The position numbers and the translations under genes were made by a program. This document shows, in pieces, positions 18,101-26,171 of a stretch of DNA of 64,000 nucleotides. The stretch's first letter is position 1; each line of letters starts with the position of its first letter. The notes beneath the pieces were generated by a model, which searched no databases, was not told the DNA's origin, and saw only the letters and a program-made list of their open reading frames with translations. The stretch is from JBCBSS01 sp039819065 (GTDB taxonomy: Bacteria > Bacteroidota > Bacteroidia > Cytophagales > Cyclobacteriaceae). The DNA lies in contig JBCBSS010000006.1 of the NCBI GenBank assembly GCA_039819065.1, forward strand, positions 36,897 through 100,896, in the 5' to 3' direction.

Positions 18101-19393
18101 CTTACTGTTGAGAGCGACATAGGTTGTGTTGACAGCGTGAGTAAACAATTGGTTGTCGTGAAGGCCAGCCCAAGGCCGGCTATCGATGATCGTTTTGCAT
18201 GCCAGAGCGAGCTTATCAATATTTCAGCTTCCAATGCTTCCGCTTTAAGATTCTATGATTCGCCAACGTTGGATAACCTGATCGGCCAAGGCGAATCCTT
18301 ATTAGTCGGCCCTTTCTATGCTGATACGACTTTCTATGTCACTAGTGTTGATTCTACTTTTGAAAGTCTGGCAGAGACAGTTTCGATAGAAGTGAGTCGT
18401 CTGGAGGTTGGTTTTACGGAGCAAATTGACACCACTGATTTGAACCAAAAATATCTTCTCCATTTGAATGCCACTGGCGTTGAACTTGATTCTTTTAGGT
18501 GGGTTATCAATGGCACACCTTCCGGGGTCAATAAGGACATCAGTCTGGATTATACCGGCCAGTCTCAATTCGAAGTGACCATCGAGGGTTTCGATACCAA
18601 CGGCTGTATGACCAACACAAGCCGTTTATATATGCCGGAAACCAGCGATACGCCAACATTATCACCAACCAAGATTTGTCAAGGTGATAGCATCGAACTG
18701 ATTCCACAAAATGGATCTACCTTCTTATTCTATAGTGATGCTTCCTTGGAAAATCTGCTGCATAAAGGGTCTTCTTTTACTACCTCCGCCCTAAGCACAT
18801 CTACCAACTTCTACATTACATCTATTGATCATCTGCTGGAAGGGGACGCGTTTGAAGCCACGGTAGAAGTAAGTGACGTGAGTGCTGATTTTAGTCTATC
18901 TCAAGATACGCTCAATCTTAGCGAAGGTGCAGTTGTAGAAGCGACTGCCTTGAATAACACGGTTACTAATTGGTCATGGTCTATTAATGGGCAAGACATG
19001 GCTTCTGGTCAGAATGCTTCTTTTTCGTTTACAGATATTGGCAGTTTTGTAGTTGAACTCACGGTAACAGACGAAATAGGATGTACTGCTAGTGAGACAC
19101 AAGCACTGGTCGTCCAGCAAATCACATCTACGGAATCTGTTTCTTTCAATACCGATATTCATATCTTCCCCAATCCAACCGAAGGCCAATTGATCCTCGA
19201 TCTGGGAGAAGTTTTCGAGAATAATACTGCTATCACTTTGTATGACCTGCGAGGCAAGCAAGTATATACCACCAATCGAGCCTATGAGAATGAACCCATC
19301 AGGCTTGATTTAAGCACGGTTCTACCCGGAACCTATTGGATCAAAGTAGAGAGTGATAAGCAGCTTCACCAGCAACGCCTTATCATAAAATAA
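15128..19393 (+). CDS. Secreted S8 subtilisin-like protease with Ig/PKD repeats and T9SS sorting domain
   Basis: A 1421-residue modular exoenzyme. A signal peptide (1-21, ALA|QQ) is followed by a propeptide (about 38-135) and a peptidase S8 domain with Asp179 (DTGSD), His234 (DSHGAMVAGV), oxyanion Asn327 (AAAGN) and Ser389 (GTSFSSPMVAG). After a long beta-rich spacer come three related Ig-like units beginning at Cys residues (CFDTPAN, CQSELIN, CQGDSIE), each with an FY-D-LxNL-G pattern and an FYVTSVD-like strand, and two PKD-like units (WSWDFGNGFTSS; WSWSINGQDM). The last 80 residues are a type A T9SS sorting domain (IFPNPTEGQL ... LPGTYWIKV). The start is TTG at 15128, preceded by GTGGGGA. 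Confidence 0.93.
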   Translation: MANRFIIILVIFFVGFQGALAQQKFFEWPKDISESDYLPNTVIVKVKSSLTPSTTSSIQSHSARTSWSTAISSVQIAPMFGSGKHGSLTSRAQQSPYLSNLYKVKLQAGSDVKEVINTLLQYPEVLYAEPYYMMKPLVIPNDPGANPTSGSQSYLDVIKAYDAWNLERGDTTIIIGMLDTGSDIDHIDLADNLYINHDDPINGIDDDNDGLVDNYRGWDIADNDNDASSDTDSHGAMVAGVGAASTNNGVGIAGVGFDSRFLPIKIFESGTNFFNNGYEAIALAADLGCKVINLSWGSANSFSQFGQDMINYAVLEKDAVVIAAAGNTNADLDFYPASFDNVLSVSATNINDTKSNFGTYSHKVDLVAPGVSILSTSNDDQYKVDQGTSFSSPMVAGAAALVRARFPNLNAQQVMEKLRVTTDDIYNLPANDSFFEMLGKGRLNIFRALTDNSTPSLRATTFTYDNGSGQHAFFGDTLSITNIFRNFLAPTQNATVHISSTSPYVTVIDSVFEIGPLGTLSTAQNTGSPFLVYLHEDLPPNEQITFRIGYEDGIYDDYQYFDIVSSAEYLAVDNNEMSLTLSGNGNLGFHLDGYFEGTGVQYLGDTILEHLGLIIAKAPDSVYDNAVRDLANNFRNQDFAVEENIKFYRNSVADIDARSVFTESNTVPNPLGLRIEQKALAWESTEDQQFVIMEYRLVNTSNDDINQLHVGLFADWDLNDATKNRADWQADDEFGYVFDPVSQTYAGIALLTNQDKAYYAIDNASLDGNIPDISSTLSRNQKYNFLSQAIGQTTAGTNGQGNDVSHFVGGTTSLLSSKASQKVAFALITGRSLADLQEAASRAKLRYAEHVNNPPILHQELTCFDTPANINPPQGTAFDFYEDLALMNLVQSGASFTTSNVTTAQTYYVVNKDNDFDGDVFRVIADYKAIDAGFSTGMDTLFLNESGNTTVSFQDLSIDGTSWSWDFGNGFTSSLQNPVMNFPATGNYTVRLTVESDIGCVDSVSKQLVVVKASPRPAIDDRFACQSELINISASNASALRFYDSPTLDNLIGQGESLLVGPFYADTTFYVTSVDSTFESLAETVSIEVSRLEVGFTEQIDTTDLNQKYLLHLNATGVELDSFRWVINGTPSGVNKDISLDYTGQSQFEVTIEGFDTNGCMTNTSRLYMPETSDTPTLSPTKICQGDSIELIPQNGSTFLFYSDASLENLLHKGSSFTTSALSTSTNFYITSIDHLLEGDAFEATVEVSDVSADFSLSQDTLNLSEGAVVEATALNNTVTNWSWSINGQDMASGQNASFSFTDIGSFVVELTVTDEIGCTASETQALVVQQITSTESVSFNTDIHIFPNPTEGQLILDLGEVFENNTAITLYDLRGKQVYTTNRAYENEPIRLDLSTVLPGTYWIKVESDKQLHQQRLIIK

Positions 19394-19504
19394 TCAAGAA
19401 TTAGTTTCTCTGGACTTTATCTGTCACATCATGGACAGACCTATTGAAGTAAAATCACCAACTTGATATTCTACCTGAATTAGAATTATAAAGTCATTGT
19501 CAAG

Positions 19505-20272
19505 TTGAGAGAGAGGCCAGAAGATCATAGACATGTAGCACTCATTAACGCCAACGGTGATATCATCAGTGTTAACAAAGCGTGGGAAAAGTTTGCTATT
19601 CAGAATAATGGCGATTCATCAAGAATCGGCATTGGCGTAAATTATTTGGACATCTGTAAACGCTCCAAGGGCAGGTATAGCAGCGGGGCTTATACTGTTT
19701 TCGAGGGCATTCAAACCGTTATAGAAGGACGGAGCCAATCATTTGGACATCAATATCCATGTCATTCGCCGGAAGAGCGCCGCTGGTTTAGTATGGAAGT
19801 GGTAAAAATGCAGGAGGACAAGGATATTTTTTCTGTCATACATAGCAATGTCACCAACCAGAAGCGTTTAGAACTACTGATAAAAGGAGGGGATATGTAC
19901 CGCACTAGGACTAACAGAACATCTGTAGCCTCTTTCAACTACGTCCAATACGCCGATGGAAATACATCCTTTCAAATGACGGAAAGCTCGATGGAGCTGG
20001 CACCTTATTATTCAAAAGATATGTATGAGGGCCTTGTGGCTGATGATGGGTTGAATATCCAGCATATCATTATGCCGTTGATCAAATCAATGATATTCGA
20101 TAATGGCAAGTTGAAGCCCATGAAGTTTGAGTTTCCTATGAAAAGTGGGAGTCAACTGCGATGGTTCTTAAGCGAAATGTCACCAAAGAAAACCCAGATC
20201 AACGGCATGGATGCCATTACGTGGTTAGGGCAATTGAAGGACATCACCGAACCCTTACGGGTAATCAATTAA
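19505..20272 (+). CDS. PAS-domain protein with no output domain
   Basis: A 255-residue soluble protein with a PAS-like sensor module. The segment from GVNYLDICKRSKG (about 44-56) through EGIQTVIEGRSQSF to YPCHSPEERRWFSM (about 82-95) and NVTNQKRLE is a pattern common in the first PAS domain of histidine kinases and diguanylate cyclases. The second half ends in ITWLGQLKDITEPLR and looks like another PAS-type unit with RWFLSEMSP. No kinase, GGDEF, HTH or other output domain follows before the stop. The start is a TTG codon. A ligand-binding partner protein is plausible; the function is unknown. Confidence 0.65.
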   Translation: MRERPEDHRHVALINANGDIISVNKAWEKFAIQNNGDSSRIGIGVNYLDICKRSKGRYSSGAYTVFEGIQTVIEGRSQSFGHQYPCHSPEERRWFSMEVVKMQEDKDIFSVIHSNVTNQKRLELLIKGGDMYRTRTNRTSVASFNYVQYADGNTSFQMTESSMELAPYYSKDMYEGLVADDGLNIQHIIMPLIKSMIFDNGKLKPMKFEFPMKSGSQLRWFLSEMSPKKTQINGMDAITWLGQLKDITEPLRVIN

Positions 20273-20318
20273 CACATACTATTTCGTACGGCGCCCTGGC
20301 ACACCAACGTCGCCAAGA

Positions 20319-21041
20319 TCAGTCTTGTTGAGCAAAAACTTTCTTTAACAACTCGGTCGTCCTGGCTATAGGATCTTCCCGTATCTTTCCCTCTTCCTTA
20401 GCTACTAAAAAGAAGAGCCCTTCGATGGCCTTATCCGTAGCATAATCGTCAAGATCTGGATTCACTTTTTCAACAAAAGGAATCTTATTGTACGTAGTCA
20501 CGATATCGCCATAGTATTTGGTAGCATTGACCTCATCCAATGAGGTTTTGATCACAGGCTTGAATTTGACTTTTAACTGATCTGAGGTAACCCTTTTCAG
20601 ATACTGCGTGGCTGCGTCATCTTCTCCTTTTAGAATACCCCATGCATCTTCTATGGTCATCGATTTGATAGCGGCAACGAAAATAGGTTTTGCTTCCTTA
20701 GCCGCTTTCTCAGCGCCCCTGTTTAGTGTCATCACAAACTTATCTACTTGCTTGTCCAGACCGATCTGTCTTAGTTTGGTCTCTACTTTCTGCACATCCG
20801 GTGGGAAGGGTATTTTTATGTTCGGGTTCTTGAAATAGCCGTCGACCTTGGAGGCTTGGGCAGAACCATTGGAAATACCATTGACAAGTGCCTCTTTGAG
20901 ACCTTGTGCCACATCCGCGGAGGTTAATTGTCCACTGCCCAAAGCGTCATTGATCCCACTTAAGGTCTGATTGATCTGAGCGGAAGTACAGGCCAATAAT
21001 AGCACGGTAATTAACGGAAAGAGAATTGATGACTTGCGCAT
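20319..21041 (-). CDS. DUF4197 lipoprotein
   Basis: A 240-residue protein with an N-terminal lipoprotein signal (hydrophobic stretch ending LLLACTS, lipid Cys18) and a DUF4197 body: LTSADVAQGLKEALVNG (about 41-57), IKIPFPPDVQKVETKLRQIG (about 75-94), NRGAEKAAKEA (about 107-117) and the DYATDKAIEGLFFLVA segment toward the end. The function of the family is not known. It stands alone, convergent to the PAS gene with 46 bp between stops and divergent from cinA. Confidence 0.9.
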   Translation of the reverse strand: MRKSSILFPLITVLLLACTSAQINQTLSGINDALGSGQLTSADVAQGLKEALVNGISNGSAQASKVDGYFKNPNIKIPFPPDVQKVETKLRQIGLDKQVDKFVMTLNRGAEKAAKEAKPIFVAAIKSMTIEDAWGILKGEDDAATQYLKRVTSDQLKVKFKPVIKTSLDEVNATKYYGDIVTTYNKIPFVEKVNPDLDDYATDKAIEGLFFLVAKEEGKIREDPIARTTELLKKVFAQQD

Positions 21042-21181
21042 GTTGAGTGAATTGTTACGCAGATAATGTTAGACAAAATACCGACAAACTCATAGTTTTT
21101 AAGATCAAAATTCCATGAGCTTATCGTTGAAAAGATTGGTAAGTGATACCTTTAGCGTTGAATAAATGCTAAAGCAAAAAC

Positions 21182-22435
21182 ATGGATTTGATCAATGCGG
21201 AAATCCTCACCATAGGTGACGAAATTCTTTACGGGCAGATTACGGATACCAACTCTCAGTGGATGAGTGGTGAATTGGATAAAGTGGGTATCAAAGTAGT
21301 TCGTAAAACGACGGTAGGAGATATTGAAGAGGATATCATGACCGCTTTCGAGGAAGCAGAAAGCAGGGCCGATATTGTGCTCATCACCGGTGGACTAGGT
21401 CCCACCAACGACGACCTTACCAAACCTTGCCTCGCCAAGTATTTTGATTGTGAGATAGCCATACACGATGGCGCCTTACAAGAGATAACCGACCTTTTCA
21501 ATCGTATTGGGAGAGAATTAACGCCTTTGAATAGGATGCAAGCTGCATTACCTGTTTGCTGCGATATGATTAGCAACAAATCAGGCACCGCCCCCGGCAT
21601 GTGGTTTCAGCGTAACGGGAAAGTATTTGTCTCCATGCCGGGCGTTCCTTACGAAATGAAAGAAATGATGACCAATACCATCATTCCTCGATTACAGACT
21701 GTCTTCAAAACACCGGTTATCTATCATAAAATCGTAAAGACGGTCGGTATTGGTGAATCGTGGCTGGCTGACAAGATCAAAGACTGGGAAGATGCACTCC
21801 CTGAGCACATTAAACTGGCCTATCTGCCTAGTCTGGGTCAGGTTCGTTTGAGGTTAACTGCCAAAGGGGATGACGAGGAGCAACTTAAGATAGAAGTTGA
21901 TGAGTTGATCGCAGACCTTATGAAATATGCCAAGAAGTATGTCTTTGGCTATGGTAATGATAAGCTGGAAGAGGTAGTAGGACGATTACTACGTGATCGT
22001 AGCCTAACCATCTCTACTGCTGAAAGTTGTACAGGGGGCAATATCGCTCAAATGATTACCAGCATAGCCGGTAGCTCAGATTATTTTCTCGGGTCTGTGG
22101 TAGCCTATCACAACGATATCAAAAAACTGGCGCTAGGAGTAAAAGAAGAAACATTGATGCACCATGGTGCGGTAAGTGAAGAAACCATTCGGGAAATGGC
22201 AGAAGGGGTACGAAATAGGTTCGGTACCGACATTGGCGTGGCAACCAGTGGCATTGCGGGCCCGGGAGGAGGTACTCCTGACAAACCGGTGGGTACGGTT
22301 TGGATTGCTTATGCAGACGGTAATGAGACAGTAGCCAAGAAATTACAATTATGGAAAGACCGCACCTTAAATATCAGATCTTCATCTGTTGCTACACTTA
22401 ATCTGGTCAGGCAAAGATTGACCGAAAACGATTGA
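21182..22435 (+). CDS. cinA: CinA-family nicotinamide-nucleotide amidohydrolase
   Basis: A 417-residue two-domain CinA. The N-terminal molybdopterin-binding-like domain (1-170; GDEILYGQITDTNSQW, LITGGLGPTNDDLTK) belongs to the ADP-ribose pyrophosphatase/COG1058 type. The C-terminal CinA domain (about 255-415; STAESCTGGNIAQMI, ATSGIAGPGGGTPDKPVGTV) deamidates nicotinamide mononucleotide to nicotinate mononucleotide in NAD recycling. Both halves look intact. The older name 'competence/damage-inducible protein' reflects linkage to recA elsewhere, not a demonstrated role here. The promoter of the downstream E2 gene overlaps its last codons. Confidence 0.95.
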   Translation: MDLINAEILTIGDEILYGQITDTNSQWMSGELDKVGIKVVRKTTVGDIEEDIMTAFEEAESRADIVLITGGLGPTNDDLTKPCLAKYFDCEIAIHDGALQEITDLFNRIGRELTPLNRMQAALPVCCDMISNKSGTAPGMWFQRNGKVFVSMPGVPYEMKEMMTNTIIPRLQTVFKTPVIYHKIVKTVGIGESWLADKIKDWEDALPEHIKLAYLPSLGQVRLRLTAKGDDEEQLKIEVDELIADLMKYAKKYVFGYGNDKLEEVVGRLLRDRSLTISTAESCTGGNIAQMITSIAGSSDYFLGSVVAYHNDIKKLALGVKEETLMHHGAVSEETIREMAEGVRNRFGTDIGVATSGIAGPGGGTPDKPVGTVWIAYADGNETVAKKLQLWKDRTLNIRSSSVATLNLVRQRLTEND

Positions 22436-22461
22436 GATAAAATCGTAATGCACTAACTTTG
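22432..22461 (+). promoter_or_regulatory. Bacteroidota-type promoter for the E2 gene
   Basis: TTG at 22432-22434, a 19-nt spacer, and a perfect -7 element TAACTTTG at 22454-22461. This fits the TTG/TAnnTTTG consensus used by the primary sigma factor of Bacteroidota, 54 bp before the start codon of the E2 gene. The -33 box overlaps the stop region of cinA. Confidence 0.75.
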
Positions 22462-22514
22462 CAGCAAATTTTGAAAAGTAACCAATCTTTTTGATCCACA
22501 AATAAAGCAGATAC

Positions 22515-23828
22515 ATGGCGTTAGTTGAACTTTTGATGCCCAAGATGGGTGAGAGTATCATGGAGGCAACCATTCTCACATGGTTGAAAAGTGAGGGAGA
22601 TACCATCGAACAAGATGAATCAGTTTTGGAAGTAGCTACTGACAAAGTAGATACGGAAGTACCCTCAACTCATGCAGGTGTACTTAAAGAAATATTGGCT
22701 AAGGACGGTGATGTAATACAGGTTGGAAAACCTATTGCTATTATAGCCACCGATGGAGATGAAAGCACAGATAGTGCTGCTCCAGCCGCCACAGCCGCTG
22801 AATCAAAGCCTGAGCCAGTAGCTGAAGTTGCCGCTACTACAGCTGCGCCGGTAGCGGTAAGCAACGGCACCACGCAACTGGCAGAACCTGTTTCAGGGAG
22901 ATTCTACTCTCCTTTGGTTAAAAACATAGCCAAGCAGGAGAATATCGGGGTAGCTGAATTGGAAACTATCCCTGGTACAGGCAAAGAAGGTAGGGTAACC
23001 AAGCATGACATGCTGTCTTATTTGAAGACACGTTCTACCCAAGCCGCACCAGTAGCACAACCACAAACTTCGCAGCCAGCAAGGGTTTCTACTCCGATTG
23101 CGCCTTCGCTTAATGGTAATGAAGAGATCATTGAGATGGATCGTATGCGTAAGATGATCGCTGAGCGAATGGTAGATTCTAAGCGTATATCACCGCATGT
23201 TACCTCATTCGTAGAAGCTGATGTTACCAATATCGTATATTGGAGAAATCGCGTTAAAAACGAATTCAAAGAAAAAGAGGGCGACAGTCTTACATTCACA
23301 CCAATCTTCATTGAGGCCATCGTTAAATCAATCAAAGATTATCCGATGATCAATGTCTCTGTAGATGGTGATAGAATTATCAGACACAAAGACATCAACA
23401 TAGGCTTGGCGGTAGCGCTACCTTCAGGTAACTTAATTGTACCTGTGATTAGAAATGCAGATCAGTTGAATATCACCGGTTTGACCAAAAGGGTAAATGA
23501 CCTGGCGAGAAGAGCAAGGGATAACAAACTCAAACCAGATGAATTATCCGGCGGTACATACACTGTTTCTAATGTCGGGTCTTTCGGCAACGTAATGGGT
23601 ACCCCGATCATTATGCAACCGCAAGTGGCTATCATGGCGCTTGGAGCGGTTCAGAAGAAGCCAGCCGTGATCGAAACACCGCTAGGTGATACTTTAGGCA
23701 TAAGACATAAAATGTTCTTATCGCACTCTTATGATCACCGCGTTGTAGATGGAGCCCTAGGCGGTATGTTCGTAAGGCGAGTAGCCGATCATTTGGAAAG
23801 ATTCGATTTGAATAGGTCGATCCACTAA
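22515..23828 (+). CDS. 2-oxo acid dehydrogenase E2 (lipoamide acyltransferase)
   Basis: The core acyltransferase of a pyruvate, 2-oxoglutarate or branched-chain 2-oxoacid dehydrogenase complex. Domains in order: one lipoyl domain (1-80) with lipoyl-lysine Lys44 in ATDKVDTEV, an Ala/Pro-rich linker (about 85-125), an E3-binding domain (about 128-170, FYSPLVKNIAKQE ... GKEGRVTKHDML), a second linker, and the catalytic domain with SYDHRVVDGALGG (His408, Asp412). The Bacteroidota member of this shape is usually annotated as the branched-chain or generic E2. No E1 or E3 gene lies next to it, so the substrate cannot be fixed. It has its own promoter at 22432-22461. Confidence 0.94.
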   Translation: MALVELLMPKMGESIMEATILTWLKSEGDTIEQDESVLEVATDKVDTEVPSTHAGVLKEILAKDGDVIQVGKPIAIIATDGDESTDSAAPAATAAESKPEPVAEVAATTAAPVAVSNGTTQLAEPVSGRFYSPLVKNIAKQENIGVAELETIPGTGKEGRVTKHDMLSYLKTRSTQAAPVAQPQTSQPARVSTPIAPSLNGNEEIIEMDRMRKMIAERMVDSKRISPHVTSFVEADVTNIVYWRNRVKNEFKEKEGDSLTFTPIFIEAIVKSIKDYPMINVSVDGDRIIRHKDINIGLAVALPSGNLIVPVIRNADQLNITGLTKRVNDLARRARDNKLKPDELSGGTYTVSNVGSFGNVMGTPIIMQPQVAIMALGAVQKKPAVIETPLGDTLGIRHKMFLSHSYDHRVVDGALGGMFVRRVADHLERFDLNRSIH

Positions 23829-23852
23829 GGAATTACACAACTAAAAATAAAA

Positions 23853-23985
23853 AGAGTTGTCTCAAAAGCCGTTCTGAACGGTCATCCCGACTTGTCGGGA
23901 CGAGAAATCTATCTCCTTGATGATTAATACTTTAAATCGAGATAGATTTCTCCTAGCGTCGAAATGACTGGTTTTTGAAAGCCAC
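23853..23985 (-). repeat. Palindromic intergenic repeat, copy B
   Basis: In the opposite orientation to copy A, it shows GAGTTGTCTCAAAAGCC at one end and GGTTTTTGAAAGCCAC at the other. Inner arms are GAGAAATCTATCTC and GAGATAGATTTCTC, with a TCCCGACTTGTCGGGA hairpin at 23885-23900. Arm changes are compensated on both sides relative to copies A and C (TTACTC versus ATCTC). Confidence 0.8.
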
Positions 23986-24074
23986 TTTTTTATTTTCTTT
24001 CCTTTCCTGCGCAAGTTTTCATAGAGGCCTGGCATCTAATATGCAAAAGGTCAAAAACTATAAAACAGTTTATT

Positions 24075-24536
24075 ATGAAAACGAGCATCAAATTCTCTTA
24101 CATCTTCATGGCGTTGTTCTTTGTAGCCATGAGTAATTTGGCTTTCGCCCAGCAGGAGGAAGCCAGAAACAGAAGGCCCCATCACAGAATGGAAAGAGGT
24201 CAGGAAGGTCGCATGATACAAATCCCTAACCTTAGCGACACTCAGCAGGAGCAGATCAAAAAGCTCATGACAGCGCATCAAAAAGAAGTACTTCCCCTAA
24301 GAAATGAAATGGGTGAAAAGAGGGCACGCCTCAAAACATTATCAACAGCTCAGGACGCTGATATGAAGTCCATCAATAAGGTAATCGATGAAATCGGAGC
24401 ATTGCAAACCAAGTTGATGAAAAGTAAAGCCGCGCATCATCAGGAAGTGAGAAAGGTATTGGATGACGAGCAGCGACTTTGGTTCGACACGCATCAACGT
24501 GAGGGAAGAAGACACAGAAGGCAGCATAGAGGTTAA
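24075..24536 (+). CDS. Spy/CpxP-like periplasmic helical protein
   Basis: A 153-residue exported protein with signal peptide (1-25, AFA|QQ) and an extended helical body. The LSDTQQEQIKKLMTAHQKEV segment (about 54-73) and the later LDDEQRLWFDTHQ resemble the paired LTxxQ motifs of Spy/CpxP/ZraP-type proteins, which act as periplasmic chaperones or metal/envelope-stress sensors. His/Arg-rich tails (RRPHHR near 35, RRHRRQHRG at the end) could bind metal. It lies 9 bp before an ECF sigma gene, so it is probably the first gene of that module. Confidence 0.75.
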   Translation: MKTSIKFSYIFMALFFVAMSNLAFAQQEEARNRRPHHRMERGQEGRMIQIPNLSDTQQEQIKKLMTAHQKEVLPLRNEMGEKRARLKTLSTAQDADMKSINKVIDEIGALQTKLMKSKAAHHQEVRKVLDDEQRLWFDTHQREGRRHRRQHRG

Positions 24537-24544
24537 TCGGGACA

Positions 24545-25189
24545 GTGGGGCAACCCATATCTTTTATATCAACTGAGTATATTTATCCTATTATCACCAT
24601 TACGGCAGACATACCGAAAGATGATGACTTGGTCACTCTTTTAATAAAGGGTGATCAAGCTGCATTTAAGCAGTTGGTAGAACGATTTCAGAACATTGTC
24701 TTTAACACTTGTCTCAACTTCCTGACAAACCAGGAAGATGCTGAAGACGCGACACAGGAAGTGTTTATTGAGGTTTTCAATGCCATCGATCAGTTTAAAG
24801 GGCAATCGAAGCTTTCTACATGGATATACAGAATAGCCGTCACCAAATCTTTGGAGCACATTAGGAGGAGAAAGAGTAAAAAGAGATGGGCTTTTATGCA
24901 ATCCTTGTTTGGCAACGAAGACCAGATATGGGCACCTTCGCGAGATGCCAATGACCACCCAGGCGCAATGATGGAAAACAAAGAGCGCTCGAAAGTACTG
25001 TTCTCTGCCATTGATCAATTACCTGATAATCAACGTGTGGCGTTTACATTGCACAAAATAGATGGGCAAAGCTATCAGGAAGTATCTCAAATCATGGAGT
25101 TATCCGTGTCATCGGTTGAATCGCTGATGTTCAGGGCAAAAAAGAACCTGCAGAAGAAGTTGACCGGTTATTATAAAAAGAACTTATAG
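24545..25189 (+). CDS. ECF-type RNA polymerase sigma factor
   Basis: A 214-residue sigma-70 family protein with region 2 (about 30-105; LVERFQNIVFNTCLNFL, DAEDATQEVFIEVFNAI, KLSTWIYRIAVTKSLEHIRR) and region 4 (about 150-205; QLPDNQRVAFTLHKIDGQSY, ELSVSSVESLMFRAKKNLQK). It starts with GTG at 24545, 9 bp after the Spy-like gene. The next gene encodes a small single-pass membrane protein, likely its anti-sigma, and the one after that a membrane-tethered Spy-like protein. The arrangement parallels metal-responsive CnrH-type systems, so envelope or metal stress is a reasonable inferred signal. Confidence 0.93.
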   Translation: MGQPISFISTEYIYPIITITADIPKDDDLVTLLIKGDQAAFKQLVERFQNIVFNTCLNFLTNQEDAEDATQEVFIEVFNAIDQFKGQSKLSTWIYRIAVTKSLEHIRRRKSKKRWAFMQSLFGNEDQIWAPSRDANDHPGAMMENKERSKVLFSAIDQLPDNQRVAFTLHKIDGQSYQEVSQIMELSVSSVESLMFRAKKNLQKKLTGYYKKNL

Positions 25190-25226
25190 CAAGTTTTAGT
25201 TGTGAAATGCATCTAATAGAAAAGAG

Positions 25227-25544
25227 ATGAAAAGTAAGAAGGAAATAGATAAGGCGGTACAGCGCACACTGGATGTGGCAGACAACTTAAAAAAGGTGTC
25301 GTCAAACCCATTCTTGTACGAGAAGATCATTCATAGCATGAGTGAATCTGAAACTAAAAATCAAGGTGTTCCATTGATTAATAGCTTGGCTTTTAAACTG
25401 GCCGCTTTTGCTGTGGTGCTAGTACTTAATATAACGACGCTGTATCTGGTTACATCTGATAGCGCTACCATTACGGAGAGTAGTGACCCGATAGAATCGC
25501 TAGCTGAGGAATATTATTTGACCACCTCCGATTACGATTATTAG
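25227..25544 (+). CDS. Putative small single-pass anti-sigma factor
   Basis: A 105-residue protein with a cytoplasmic N-terminus of about 50 residues rich in charged helix, one transmembrane segment (about 53-73, FKLAAFAVVLVLNITTLYLV) and an acidic periplasmic tail. There is no zinc-finger (HxxxCxxC) motif. The position directly after an ECF sigma gene, the size and the topology suggest an anti-sigma factor. The family is not recognisable by sequence, so this is inference from context. Confidence 0.55.
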   Translation: MKSKKEIDKAVQRTLDVADNLKKVSSNPFLYEKIIHSMSESETKNQGVPLINSLAFKLAAFAVVLVLNITTLYLVTSDSATITESSDPIESLAEEYYLTTSDYDY

Positions 25545-25555
25545 TTGATAAAGCA

Positions 25556-26074
25556 ATGAGTACTACTACAAAAAATAAGCGTGTTAATTGGATCGTCATC
25601 ACTTTGATCATCTTGAATCTGGTGACTTTATCCTTTTTCTGGATAGATCGCAAGCCGCATCAAAAACCGCCCAATAAGGAGAAAAGAATCTCTCGCCATT
25701 TTCTGGAAAGAAGGCTTGATTTTACAGAAGAACAACGTAAAGCCTTTCGAGATTTGCGGAAAGAGCATTTTAAGGCGGCCAAAGAAAAGGTCGAGGGGTT
25801 GAGAGAGGCAAAAAACAGCTTCTATGAATTGCTGTCCCAACCTGATGTTGATTCTATTGAGTATCAGAATAGATTAGACCGCATTGATCAACAGCATTCA
25901 CAGCTGAACGAAATTACCTTTCAGCATTTTCAGAAGGTGAGAGCCATTTGTGACGACCAACAAAAGGTGAAATTCGATTCTGTATATCTCAAAGTTCTCG
26001 ATAGAATGAGCCCTTTCTCCGGAGGTAAAATGAGAAAGAGAATGAGGCACAACAGACGAGGTGGTGACCGTTGA
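25556..26074 (+). CDS. Membrane-tethered Spy/CpxP-like heavy-metal sensor protein
   Basis: A 172-residue protein anchored by an N-terminal transmembrane helix (about 10-30) with a periplasmic helical domain. FTEEQRKAFRDLRKEHFKAA (about 59-78) and ICDDQQKVKFDSVYLKVL (about 132-150) resemble the Spy/CnrX repeat. The tail is basic and His-containing (RKRMRHNRRGG). It starts 12 bp after the anti-sigma candidate and closes the four-gene module. In CnrYXH-type systems such a protein senses metal and frees the sigma factor. Confidence 0.72.
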   Translation: MSTTTKNKRVNWIVITLIILNLVTLSFFWIDRKPHQKPPNKEKRISRHFLERRLDFTEEQRKAFRDLRKEHFKAAKEKVEGLREAKNSFYELLSQPDVDSIEYQNRLDRIDQQHSQLNEITFQHFQKVRAICDDQQKVKFDSVYLKVLDRMSPFSGGKMRKRMRHNRRGGDR

Positions 26075-26129
26075 TGTAACTATTACCGCATCACTAACCG
26101 GGTATTGACCAACAAGAAATATAGTAAAA

Positions 26130-26171
26130 CGAACAATCCTGTTCGTTTCAGTAAGCGAACAGGATTGTTCG
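26130..26171. terminator. Strong hairpin after the sigma/Spy module
   Basis: Perfect 16-bp arms CGAACAATCCTGTTCG (26130-26145) and CGAACAGGATTGTTCG (26156-26171) around a 10-nt loop, 56 bp past the stop. It lacks a long T run, so it could be a terminator, an RNA-stabilising 3' structure, or a protein-binding site. Confidence 0.5.

Noticed and set aside
26130..26171. Integron attC-like or attachment site
   Set aside because: A simple perfect hairpin without integron core sites or an integrase nearby; a terminator or RNA structure is simpler.
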